This document shows, in pieces, positions 18,484 through 27,200 of a DNA stretch of 64,000 bases. The position numbers and the translations under genes are program-made. The notes below the pieces were generated by a model. That model did no database searches and was not told the DNA's origin. It was given only the letters and a program-made list of their open reading frames with translations. Origin of the DNA: Carboxylicivirga sp. M1479 (lineage in GTDB: Bacteria > Bacteroidota > Bacteroidia > Bacteroidales > Marinilabiliaceae); NCBI RefSeq assembly GCF_007097485.1, contig NZ_VKDE01000006.1, positions 82,647-146,646 on the forward strand, written 5' to 3'. The stretch's first letter is position 1; each line of letters begins with the position of its first letter.

Positions 18484-19620
18484 TTGACTAAAATTAATTT
18501 TGTGGAGCATACAATACTATACACATTAGTTGCCATCTTCCTATTCGCATGGCTTTTTCAGATTTTTTATCTTTTATTTTTCTTGCTTAAACCATCATTG
18601 TTTAAAGCAAATACAGTTGAGGGAAAGCAGTTACCTATATCTGTTATTATATGCGCCAAAAACGAAGCTGAAAACTTATTGCAATTTATACCATCTATTT
18701 GCCAACAGAATCATCCACAATTTGAAGTTATTGTTGTCAACGACTGCTCAACAGATGATACAGAAATGGCTTTAGCACAATTAAAAACCAAATACAATAA
18801 TCTATACTACACAAGTATCCCCTTAAGCCAACAGCATTATCAAGGGAAAAAATTAGCTCTAACACTTGGTATTAAAGCAGCCAATTACGAACACCTTTTA
18901 TTTACTGATGCTGATTGCCAACCTACTTCGGATCAATGGCTAAGTCAAATGGCCAGTCAGTTTAGTGATACTAAAGAGATTGTAGTTGGACATGGTCGAT
19001 ACGAAAAAAGAAAAGGTTTATTTAACTTATTCTTGCGCTATGAAACTTTTTTTAATGCGGTTCAGTACATGGGATTTGCCTTACGCAAGAAACCTTTTAT
19101 GGCTGTAGGCAGAAATATGGCATTTACCAAGTCATTATTTGAAAAAAGCAATGTATATGCCCAATACTTAAACGTTGCTTCTGGAGATGACGATTTATTT
19201 ATGCGCCAATGTGCCAACAAGCAAAATACAAGCATTCAACTTAACTACGAAAGTCAAACAAGTTCCATTGCTCCCAAAAACATGGGCGAATGGCTTGATC
19301 GAAAATCAAGACACCTGAGCACTGCTCCATTCTATAAATTAGGGATAAAAGCATGGCTTTTTATGGAGGCTCTAACTCGTCAAATATTTTGGGTCTTAAC
19401 ACTTTGTTCACTTTTTTTTCCTACTTTTGCGCCATTAGCATTCGGATTTTTCGTGAGCCGTTTAGTCGTTTTACACATTGTATTAGGCAAAGCAGCTAAC
19501 AAAATGGGGGAAAACAAACTGTATTGGGCAACCATTCTTTTTGATTTCATGAATCCGCTGTTAATCGGGAGCGTTTGGGTAATTAATGTTTTTAGTGCAA
19601 AGAAGAAGAAATGGAAGTAA
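18484..19620 (+). CDS. Membrane glycosyltransferase, family 2
   Basis: A 378-residue GT-A glycosyltransferase. An N-terminal membrane helix (about 10-35) precedes the catalytic domain, which has ISVIICAKNEAENL, VVNDCSTDDTE, FTDADCQP (the metal-binding DxD equivalent) and SGDDDLFMRQ, and QxxRW-like RKSRHLSTAP. Two or more C-terminal membrane helices follow (about 292-345). The acceptor is unknown. The start is uncertain: no in-frame ATG precedes the catalytic domain, so TTG at 18484 or GTG at 18502 must be used. The end overlaps the sigma-factor gene by 10 bases. Confidence 0.85.
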   Translation: MTKINFVEHTILYTLVAIFLFAWLFQIFYLLFFLLKPSLFKANTVEGKQLPISVIICAKNEAENLLQFIPSICQQNHPQFEVIVVNDCSTDDTEMALAQLKTKYNNLYYTSIPLSQQHYQGKKLALTLGIKAANYEHLLFTDADCQPTSDQWLSQMASQFSDTKEIVVGHGRYEKRKGLFNLFLRYETFFNAVQYMGFALRKKPFMAVGRNMAFTKSLFEKSNVYAQYLNVASGDDDLFMRQCANKQNTSIQLNYESQTSSIAPKNMGEWLDRKSRHLSTAPFYKLGIKAWLFMEALTRQIFWVLTLCSLFFPTFAPLAFGFFVSRLVVLHIVLGKAANKMGENKLYWATILFDFMNPLLIGSVWVINVFSAKKKKWK

Positions 19621-20219
19621 ATCCGAATCTATCTGATAAGGCAAAATATGATTTAGACTTAGTGGAGGTAGCAGTCAAAGGCGATCAAAAAGCGTTCGCT
19701 GAATTAATGGGTCGCTATAGAGATGCTATCTATTTTATGCTATTAAAAATGGTAAATAATAAAAGTGATGCCGAAGATTTAACAATTGAAGCATTTGGCA
19801 AAGCTTTTAAAAACATTCATCAGTACTCTCCTAATTACGCTTTTAGTACTTGGTTATTTAAAATCGCATCCAATAATTGTATCGACTTCCTAAGAAAAAA
19901 ACGAAATAATATTGTTTCTATTGATGGTGGCATTACTGATGACAAGGAAAACGATCAGCCAATACATTTAAAAGACGAAACGCCCGATCCGGAAGAGCAC
20001 CTGATTAAGCAGCAAAAGAAAGTGCTAATGCGTACGGTTGTTCAAAAATTAAAACCACGCTACCGCATACTAATCGAATTACGCTACTTTAAAGAGTTTT
20101 CATATGAAGAAATAGCTGAAGAGTTAGATCTTCCATTGGGAACAGTAAAAGCACAGTTATTTAGAGCACGTGAACTACTCTTTAACACGCTCAAAAACTC
20201 CGATATTAAATTAAATTAA
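19611..20219 (+). CDS. ECF-type RNA polymerase sigma factor
   Basis: A 202-residue sigma-70 family protein of the ECF group. Region 2 (about 25-95) contains DAEDLTIEAFGKAFKNI and FSTWLFKIASNNCIDFLRKKR, the -10 binding and melting helices. An acidic linker of about 30 residues follows. Region 4 (about 140-195) has LRYFKEFSYEEIAEELDLPLGTVKAQLFRARELL, a typical -35 helix-turn-helix (quoted here as two adjoining parts of one motif). No anti-sigma gene is adjacent. It is translationally coupled to the glycosyltransferase gene, a neighbour set more like a housekeeping ECF factor than a Sus-type one. Confidence 0.93.
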   Translation: MEVNPNLSDKAKYDLDLVEVAVKGDQKAFAELMGRYRDAIYFMLLKMVNNKSDAEDLTIEAFGKAFKNIHQYSPNYAFSTWLFKIASNNCIDFLRKKRNNIVSIDGGITDDKENDQPIHLKDETPDPEEHLIKQQKKVLMRTVVQKLKPRYRILIELRYFKEFSYEEIAEELDLPLGTVKAQLFRARELLFNTLKNSDIKLN

Positions 20220-20271
20220 GTCACACGACTTACCTTTTACTTCTTCAGAATCTTTATTCTGCAAATTGCAT

Positions 20272-20892
20272 ATGGAATTAATAAAAAAATATTTCCCTAA
20301 TCTGGATTCCTACACAGAGGATAAGTTAAGCCAACTGGGAGACTTATACACCGAGTGGAATGCTAAGATAAATGTTATTTCGCGCAAGGACATGGATCAT
20401 TTTTATGAACGCCATGTACTACATTCATTGAGCATCGCTTCTTTTATTCAATTTGAAAAGGGCACACAAATACTCGATGTAGGCTGCGGAGGAGGTTTCC
20501 CAAGTATTCCTTTAGCAATTATGTATCCCGATTGTCAGTTTCACTCGATTGACTCGATAGGAAAAAAGATAAAGGTGGTAAAAGGCGTAGCTGAAGCACT
20601 TGGTTTAAAAAACCTTACAGCCGAACAAGTACGTGTTGAGAATCATCCCAAACAATATGATTTCATTATTAGCAGGGCCGTAACAGCTTTTCCAGCTTTT
20701 GTCAGTCTGTGTCAAAATAAAATTCTACAAAAAAATAATAATGCCATCTCAAATGGCATCATTTATCTTAAGGGAGGAGACTTTGACGAGGAACTTAAAA
20801 ACTTTAAGAAACGAGCATCAGTAACACCTTTGGGCACCTATTTTGAAGAGGAATTTTTTGAAACAAAAAAAATCATTCACCTTTCGATGTAA
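20272..20892 (+). CDS. rsmG: 16S rRNA (guanine(527)-N(7))-methyltransferase
   Basis: SAM-dependent methyltransferase that modifies G527 of 16S rRNA. The 206-residue protein begins MELIKKYFPNLDS; I used ATG 20272, not the TTG six bases upstream. Hallmarks are WNAKINVISRKDM with FYERHVLHSL near the N-terminus and the SAM loop LDVGCGGGFPSIPLAI, then SRAVTAFPAF. Shortly downstream is rpmH. Confidence 0.95.
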   Translation: MELIKKYFPNLDSYTEDKLSQLGDLYTEWNAKINVISRKDMDHFYERHVLHSLSIASFIQFEKGTQILDVGCGGGFPSIPLAIMYPDCQFHSIDSIGKKIKVVKGVAEALGLKNLTAEQVRVENHPKQYDFIISRAVTAFPAFVSLCQNKILQKNNNAISNGIIYLKGGDFDEELKNFKKRASVTPLGTYFEEEFFETKKIIHLSM

Positions 20893-20942
20893 ATATTTAC
20901 CAACAAACAACTAAGGGCAAAGTAAAAAAGCATTCATTTTTT

Positions 20943-20972
20943 TTTGGAAGATAAAAAAAACGTTTATTTTTG
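20943..20972 (+). promoter_or_regulatory. Strong Bacteroidota promoter of rpmH
   Basis: TTTG at 20943-20946, an 18-base spacer, then TATTTTTG at 20965-20972 followed by C. Both boxes fit the phylum consensus; the rpmH start is about 50 bases downstream. Confidence 0.75.
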
Positions 20973-21024
20973 CAGTCCGAAAACGAAAGATAAGGCATTA
21001 GTCGAAAGATAAAAAAGCATAAAG

Positions 21025-21183
21025 ATGAAAAGGACATTTCAACCATCGAACAGAAAAAGAAGAAACAAACATGGTTTCCGCGAAAGAATGGCCAGTGCAA
21101 ACGGTCGTAAAGTTTTAGCTTCAAGAAGAGCTAAAGGACGTAAGAAATTAAGTGTTTCAAGCGAAAAAAGACACAAAGCTTAA
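21025..21183 (+). CDS. rpmH: 50S ribosomal protein L34
   Basis: A 52-residue, very basic ribosomal protein. It begins [20 protein letters not shown] and continues [20 protein letters not shown], the classic L34 pattern, with a short C-terminal extension ([12 protein letters not shown]) common in Bacteroidota. It has its own promoter and terminator, giving a short monocistronic mRNA. Confidence 0.97.
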   Translation: MKRTFQPSNRKRRNKHGFRERMASANGRKVLASRRAKGRKKLSVSSEKRHKA

Positions 21184-21202
21184 TTAGTAGCTTACACAAT
21201 AT

Positions 21203-21243
21203 AAAAAGTAAAGAATCCTCATTTGGGTTCTTTACTTTTTTTA
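21203..21243 (+). terminator. rpmH terminator
   Basis: Stem AGTAAAGAATCC / GGGTTCTTTACT (one G-T pair) with a 6-base loop, followed by seven T. A matching A-run on the left makes it potentially bidirectional. Confidence 0.85.
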
Positions 21244-21253
21244 TACCCATAAG

Positions 21254-21281
21254 TTTGGTAGCCAAAGTTTTGTTATTTTTG
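21254..21281 (+). promoter_or_regulatory. Probable promoter of the PASTA-rluD-ddl operon
   Basis: TTTG at 21254-21257 and TATTTTTG at 21274-21281 with a 16-base spacer, a little short. The PASTA gene starts 65 bases downstream. Confidence 0.5.
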
Positions 21282-21346
21282 AACAAACTAAGAAAACCGT
21301 AACTCAAATTAGCTTCTAAAAAGGCCAAATATAAAAGGAGATGCTT

Positions 21347-22135
21347 ATGTCATTCTTAAAAGGAATCATTAACAATGTGTTTGTTAAAAATATTGTTATC
21401 GCAATTGTCGTCATTACACTGGCTATTGCTGCAACATTTGTAAGCCTTAATGTGTATACAAACCATGGCGAATATTATCCTGTTCCTGATTTTAAAGGAC
21501 TGACTGAAGATCAATTTAGTGAGCTGATTAAAGAAAAAGGATTCCGCTATAACATCATTGACTCGGCTCATGTCGATGGCTATTTCCCTGGTGCGGTTAT
21601 TGAACAAATACCGGCTCCCGGAAGCATGGTTAAGGAAAATAGAAATATTCATTTCACCATTAAAGCCATTGCTCCTGAACAAGTACAGATTCCTAATTTG
21701 ATTGATTACTCGCTCAGAAACGCCAAAGTTATTTTAGAGTCATACGGCCTTGTTGTTGGTGAACTTATATATGTACCTAGCGAATATAGAAATTTGGTTA
21801 TTCAACAACTCTACAAAGGCAAACCCGTTGAACCTGGCAAGGTAGTTTTAAAAGGATCGGTTATTGACTTGCACATCGGAAAAGGATTAAGTACCGAACG
21901 CACCAATGTGCCAGACCTGCAAGCCTTAACATTAAGCGAAGCTCAGGACTATACTGTTTCTGTTTCTCTTAATATTGGTGCTGCTATTTACGACGAATCA
22001 GTAACAACGGCAGAAGACTCACTTGCCGCAGTTATTTGGCAACAGCAGCCAGCAGGCGAGTCAGGTGCACGCATTCCATTGGGGGCATCCATTGATGTTT
22101 GGTTAAGTGTTGATACAGCAAAAATAAATTACTAA
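21347..22135 (+). CDS. PASTA-domain membrane protein
   Basis: A 262-residue protein with one N-terminal membrane helix (about 10-32) and three PASTA repeats in the periplasm (starting about YPVPDFKGLT, VQIPNLIDYS and TNVPDLQALT). PASTA modules bind peptidoglycan fragments or beta-lactam-like groups. I chose the second ATG: AAAGGAG at 21334-21340 is 6 bases from 21347 but abuts the ATG at 21341. It heads an operon with rluD and ddl, so a cell-wall role is likely, but there is no kinase or PBP domain. Confidence 0.88.
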   Translation: MSFLKGIINNVFVKNIVIAIVVITLAIAATFVSLNVYTNHGEYYPVPDFKGLTEDQFSELIKEKGFRYNIIDSAHVDGYFPGAVIEQIPAPGSMVKENRNIHFTIKAIAPEQVQIPNLIDYSLRNAKVILESYGLVVGELIYVPSEYRNLVIQQLYKGKPVEPGKVVLKGSVIDLHIGKGLSTERTNVPDLQALTLSEAQDYTVSVSLNIGAAIYDESVTTAEDSLAAVIWQQQPAGESGARIPLGASIDVWLSVDTAKINY

Positions 22136-22223
22136 ACGCGGAACCTCCTCAAAAAAGCCTTGCGGCATCAAAGCAATTAAGGCTTGGTAAATAAACGATT
22201 AACAAATCAGTAAATAAATAAAG

Positions 22224-23276
22224 ATGACTGAGCACATACAAGAAGATGAATTTGAAGAATTAGAAGAGAGCAATGAGCTGTATGAGCATTATCGTTTTGA
22301 AACTGATCCAGGTCAAAAACCTTTGCGCATTGACAAGTTTTTGGTTAATCGTATTGAGAATTCATCACGCAATAAAATACAAGATGCGGCTGCCGCTGGA
22401 AACATTCGTGTGAATGACATTCCAGTAAAGTCCAACTATAAGATTAAACCCAACGATATTATTACCATTGTGATGTCGTTTCCGAGGCGAGAACTTAAAA
22501 TCATCGCTGAAGATATTCCATTGAACATACCATACGAAGATGACGATTTAATCATCATCAATAAAAACCCAGGCATGGTGGTTCACCCTGGCCATGGCAA
22601 CTACACTGGCACCATGGTAAACGCTTTAGCATGGCACCTAAAGGACTTACCTTTATTTAACTCAGAGGATCCTCGCCCCGGCCTGGTGCATCGCATTGAT
22701 AAAGATACCTCAGGTTTATTGGTTGTAGCCAAAACAGAACATGCTAAAAACTTTTTGGCGCGTCAGTTTTTTGAAAAGACATCAAGCAGAACCTATGTAG
22801 CCATTGTTTGGGGACAACCAAAAGAAGAAGAGGGTACGATTGTAGGTAATGTTGGACGCAGTTTGCAAGACCGCAAACAAATGGCCGTTTTCCCCGAAGG
22901 AGACCGAGGCAAACATGCCGTAACCCATTATAAAGTTTTGGAGCGATTAGGCTATGTATCATTGGTTGAATGCCGACTGGAAACAGGGCGTACTCACCAA
23001 ATTAGGGCTCACATGAAACACATTGGTCACCCTCTGTTTAACGATGAACGCTATGGTGGTCATCATATTTTAAAGGGTACTACTTTTACCAAATACAAAC
23101 AGTTTGTTCAGAACTGCTTTAAAATATTACCTCGTCAGGCATTACATGCCAAAACATTAGGCTTTGTGCACCCAACATCGAAAGAAAGTATTTCGTTCAA
23201 TACGGAGATACCAGATGATATGATGCAAGCCATTGAAAAGTGGAGGGGATATATAGCAGGCAGAGAAAACGATTAA
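22224..23276 (+). CDS. rluD: RluD-family 23S rRNA pseudouridine synthase
   Basis: A 350-residue RluA/RluD-type enzyme. An S4 RNA-binding domain (about 33-95; RIDKFLVNRIENSSRNKIQD) precedes the synthase domain. The catalytic Asp161 lies in HRIDKDTSGLLVV. Later motifs are ETGRTHQIRAHM and HPLFNDERYGG. RluD modifies uridines of helix 69 in 23S rRNA; the family member is inferred from domain order and length. It is the middle gene between the PASTA protein and ddl. Confidence 0.92.
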   Translation: MTEHIQEDEFEELEESNELYEHYRFETDPGQKPLRIDKFLVNRIENSSRNKIQDAAAAGNIRVNDIPVKSNYKIKPNDIITIVMSFPRRELKIIAEDIPLNIPYEDDDLIIINKNPGMVVHPGHGNYTGTMVNALAWHLKDLPLFNSEDPRPGLVHRIDKDTSGLLVVAKTEHAKNFLARQFFEKTSSRTYVAIVWGQPKEEEGTIVGNVGRSLQDRKQMAVFPEGDRGKHAVTHYKVLERLGYVSLVECRLETGRTHQIRAHMKHIGHPLFNDERYGGHHILKGTTFTKYKQFVQNCFKILPRQALHAKTLGFVHPTSKESISFNTEIPDDMMQAIEKWRGYIAGREND

Positions 23277-23301
23277 TAAAACTCAAACTCATCATTCTAA
23301 A

Positions 23302-24273
23302 ATGAAAAATATTGGTGTCATTTACGGTGGTTATTCATCCGAAATAATTGTATCAGAAAAGAGTAAAGAAGGCGTTATGTCCTTTATCGATGAAACCAGA
23401 TACAACCGTTATCCCATACTAATAAGCCACGACAAGTGGTGCGCTGTAATTGACAACCAGGAGTTCCCTATTGATAAAAATGATTTTTCATTTACCAAGG
23501 ATGACAAGAAGGTAAAGATTGATTTTGCCTACATTACCATACACGGTACACCAGGAGAAGATGGCTTATTGCAAGGCTATTTAAGCATGCTTAACATCCC
23601 TCACAGTACCTGTGATGTGCAAGCTGCGTCAATCAGCTTTAATAAATTTGCCTGTAATACCTATCTAAAAGGTTTTGGCGTGGCCGTGGCCGACTCAGTA
23701 TTGGTTCGAAAAGGCAATAGCTACAATGATAAAGACATTGTTGAGCAACTAGGATTGCCTTGTTTTGTTAAACCCAATGCAGGCGGTTCAAGCTTTGGCA
23801 TTTCAAAGGTAAAAGAGGCCAGCCAGCTCAAATCAGCCATAGAAAAAGCATTTACCGAAAGTGATGAAGTAATAATTGAACAGTTTATTGGCGGCACCGA
23901 AGTAACCTGTGGCTTGTATAAAACTAAGGGCAAACAAGAGGTGTTTCCAGTAACAGAAGTGGTAAGTAAAAACGAGTTCTTCGATTTTGAAGCCAAATAC
24001 ACGGCCAGCAAAGTAGAGGAAATAACACCTGCTCGAATTGAGGACGCCGCAAGAGACCGCATCCAATCCATTTCATCACTCATTTACGACATACTGGGCT
24101 GCAAGGGCATTGTGCGCATCGACTACATCATCAGCAATAACAAAATCTTTTTGCTGGAGGTAAATACAACACCAGGAATGACGGTGACCAGCTTTATCCC
24201 TCAGCAGATTGAAGCTGCCGGGCTTAATATCAAAAATGTATTTTCAGAAATTATTGAAAACGAGTTGAATTAA
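23302..24273 (+). CDS. ddl: D-alanine--D-alanine ligase
   Basis: ATP-grasp ligase that makes the D-Ala-D-Ala dipeptide of peptidoglycan. The 323-residue protein begins KNIGVIYGGYSSE and has the substrate loop HGTPGEDGLLQGYL, the ATP-grasp motif CFVKPNAGGSSFGISKV and the metal site IFLLEVNTTPGMT. It ends exactly next to the stop codon of the convergent giant gene. Confidence 0.96.
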   Translation: MKNIGVIYGGYSSEIIVSEKSKEGVMSFIDETRYNRYPILISHDKWCAVIDNQEFPIDKNDFSFTKDDKKVKIDFAYITIHGTPGEDGLLQGYLSMLNIPHSTCDVQAASISFNKFACNTYLKGFGVAVADSVLVRKGNSYNDKDIVEQLGLPCFVKPNAGGSSFGISKVKEASQLKSAIEKAFTESDEVIIEQFIGGTEVTCGLYKTKGKQEVFPVTEVVSKNEFFDFEAKYTASKVEEITPARIEDAARDRIQSISSLIYDILGCKGIVRIDYIISNNKIFLLEVNTTPGMTVTSFIPQQIEAAGLNIKNVFSEIIENELN

Positions 24274-27200
24274 TCAACCAGATATAGTCATCTCAGTTTT
24301 ATTCACATTAAATACATCAGCATAAATGAGGCGGTCGGTTTGCTCCGACTGCTCCAATCGATTCTGATACTCAGCAGGCAATCCGGCTATTCGACTAGGC
24401 CCTCTTTCATATTCCTCAATAATAATCTGATAAGCATCCTTCTTATACTTGCTTGGTAGTTTAAATTCTTTGCTTATTAAGTAACGGTTATTACTCACAT
24501 ATTTGGGCGATATACGAATAAGCAATGTCTCTTCTTGCAAATTCTTATCAACATTACCATCGTTAACAGTTCCATAAATTGGTCGCGAATATTTCGTATC
24601 CTGAAAACTAATCTTCAAAAAATTGTAGTTTCCATACTTGACGTACTTTTCGTCATATATAGTTCCTTCTATCGTAATTGTTAATTTATGATGTACATCC
24701 GCTTTATCAAAACGTATGGTTGATTGTCTTTCGGGAACCAACTGATTAAAATTAGCACTTACAACAGGTGACAAACACACATCCTGGTCTTCCTTTCTAA
24801 CAGAATAAGGCTGATAGCGTGCCAATACCAACTTAACGAACGGGAAATACATACTCTGCGGATTGATACGAATATCAGCAAACCACAGCTGCCGCTCATC
24901 ATCAAACAGCACCGGATAAGCCACTACTTTGGCACGCTTGCTTTTATCTGGATATTGCAAACTCTCATCTATCACCGGATTCATATAAAAATCTTCCAGT
25001 TTAGGAGAATGCGCCTGTGGTTGCACAGAATACAACAAGGGATCCATGCCCCAGCTGGTATAATCAGTATCGTACCCAGGCGATTTACTCACAAAATTGG
25101 TTGGATTATATCCTTTTTCAGGCAAGACAACACCTAACATCTCATCGTCGCCTGATGAGTACCATGGACGCTTAATAAATATCCGTAAGCCTCCTCCCAT
25201 GCGCTGATGACGCATAGCTGTCTCATTCTGTGTTTTTCGCCATTCAAATGTTGGAATGATATAATCTATCTCCGGTGCCTTTGGGCGTGCCGAACTCGGA
25301 ATACTCACTTTTTCTTTCCATTCACTCACTCGGCCAGTTTTCAATTCAGGATTGGCAGCGAGTATTTTATCAAAGTACTCATCGTATCGTGAGGCGGCCA
25401 ACAGACGATAATCAACCCAGCGGTGCCGTGTATCACCAAACTGATGCTTCAAAGGCGCCAGGCGAAGATTAATGCGTTTAAAGAAGTTGAATTTATATTC
25501 TTCCACATCAAATTTGACCCGATTAACCAGGTTGTCAACCGCCTTAACCTTTTCAGATTGAAGCTTCTGATAAGAAGAGTTCTGAGCCTGATAGTCCTTG
25601 TTAATGCGTTTGGCCTTAGGCTGTGGCTCTACTTCAAACTCAGACATACTTCTCACTGCAAATACCTTCATTGGCTGTTCTTGTATGTTTTGAACAGGCG
25701 CCACCTGTAGTTTTTCAGGTTCAGGAACAGTACCTCGTGTAACCACATCGTCGTGGTAATTTATTATTGTATCCGGAATACTATTGCTTCCCTCCCGCTC
25801 TTTGATAGACACAGAAATACCATCATCCCATTGCTCTTTCCAGCGAGCCTGCAATTCGACCTTTTCAGTACTCTCACCATGAATATCAAAGCGAATATTA
25901 ATATCTGCATGATTGGTGGCAAAATCACGATTAGGCAATAAGTCCTCTATCACAGGTACATCAACAGGCTGCTGCACGGCATGCACCAATTCCATATCTC
26001 GCGAAGGACTCACCATCCAGTGGCGCCCCGAAAAGGCCAATTCTTTCGCCTCTTGAATATCACCTTCCTCCTGCGCCAACTGCCAGATAGCCGATAGTTC
26101 TTTCAAATCACTTTCGCGCCAAAACGTACTGAAACGAATTCGTGTACGTATACCCTTTGGCAGATAAAAAGTCAATTGTTTATCCGAGGCATTCCATTGT
26201 GCATTGTACTCCCCTTCTTCCAATTGAATGCGGATATATCCACTTTTGTACCAATCTTCAGGTATCTCAATCGCATTCGTTTTATCAGGTTTAATTTCAT
26301 CTTTTGAAAAGAAACTAAATAAACGAGGTTCAAACTCCTGGGTGTGGGTATTTTCACAATCATCGGCTAAAAACAAGGCAACACCGGCCGCCATTGGGTC
26401 AGGTAAATAAATAATCTCCACATCAGAAGGTTGATAGACCTTTTCTTTATTCTTCTCGTCCTGCTGATACAAACCTTCATGCTCCGTAATAATCTTATAT
26501 ATTTCTTTTGCTTTTTGCGCATCACCAAAGGCCTTTTCGAACATGCCATGACTCTCGGCCATTTGCTGACTATTCTTAGGTGGCAATAAATACCTCAGCG
26601 AATAAGCATCCTTCGGCTGATTATCAACTATAAAATTAGCTTCATAAGCTTCTGTCGACTGATCGAAATTGGAGCGAATCACCATACTCTCCAAAAACTC
26701 ACCATCTTTTAATTGATTACCAACCAACACAATTGGACTCACCAAAGGTTCGTAACGCAGGTATTTGATATTCGTTCTTTCTGATGAAGCTTTGTCACTT
26801 GTCTTTACTTCATGACTCACGCTGTTTCCTGCTAAATCTACCGTTCTGATGCGTAAGCGATAGGACCTTCCAAATCGCAGCATAGGCAAAGTACCTGCTA
26901 CAGTTTTTGATTCGGCATGAATACGGAAATCCAGTTCACTATCATAAGCATACTTTATATTTTCAAGTGACTTTGATTTATGTACAAAATCCTTCTTTTC
27001 AGTCTCACCGTCCTGCAACTCATAATCGTCAGATTCATTGATGGCGTATCCGGGCTTGCGCACCGACAGGCTCCACCCTTCCCAGCGCGCCATGGTTTCA
27101 GATACAAACACATCATCAGGATCATCGGGATCTTCAGTCAGCCCCAACTGTATGAATCCTTCATCAGGAATAATGCCCTCAATCGGGTGAGGGGTATTGC

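Noticed and set aside
20893..21024. Possible oriC or DnaA boxes near rpmH
   Set aside because: No TTATNCACA-like boxes were seen.
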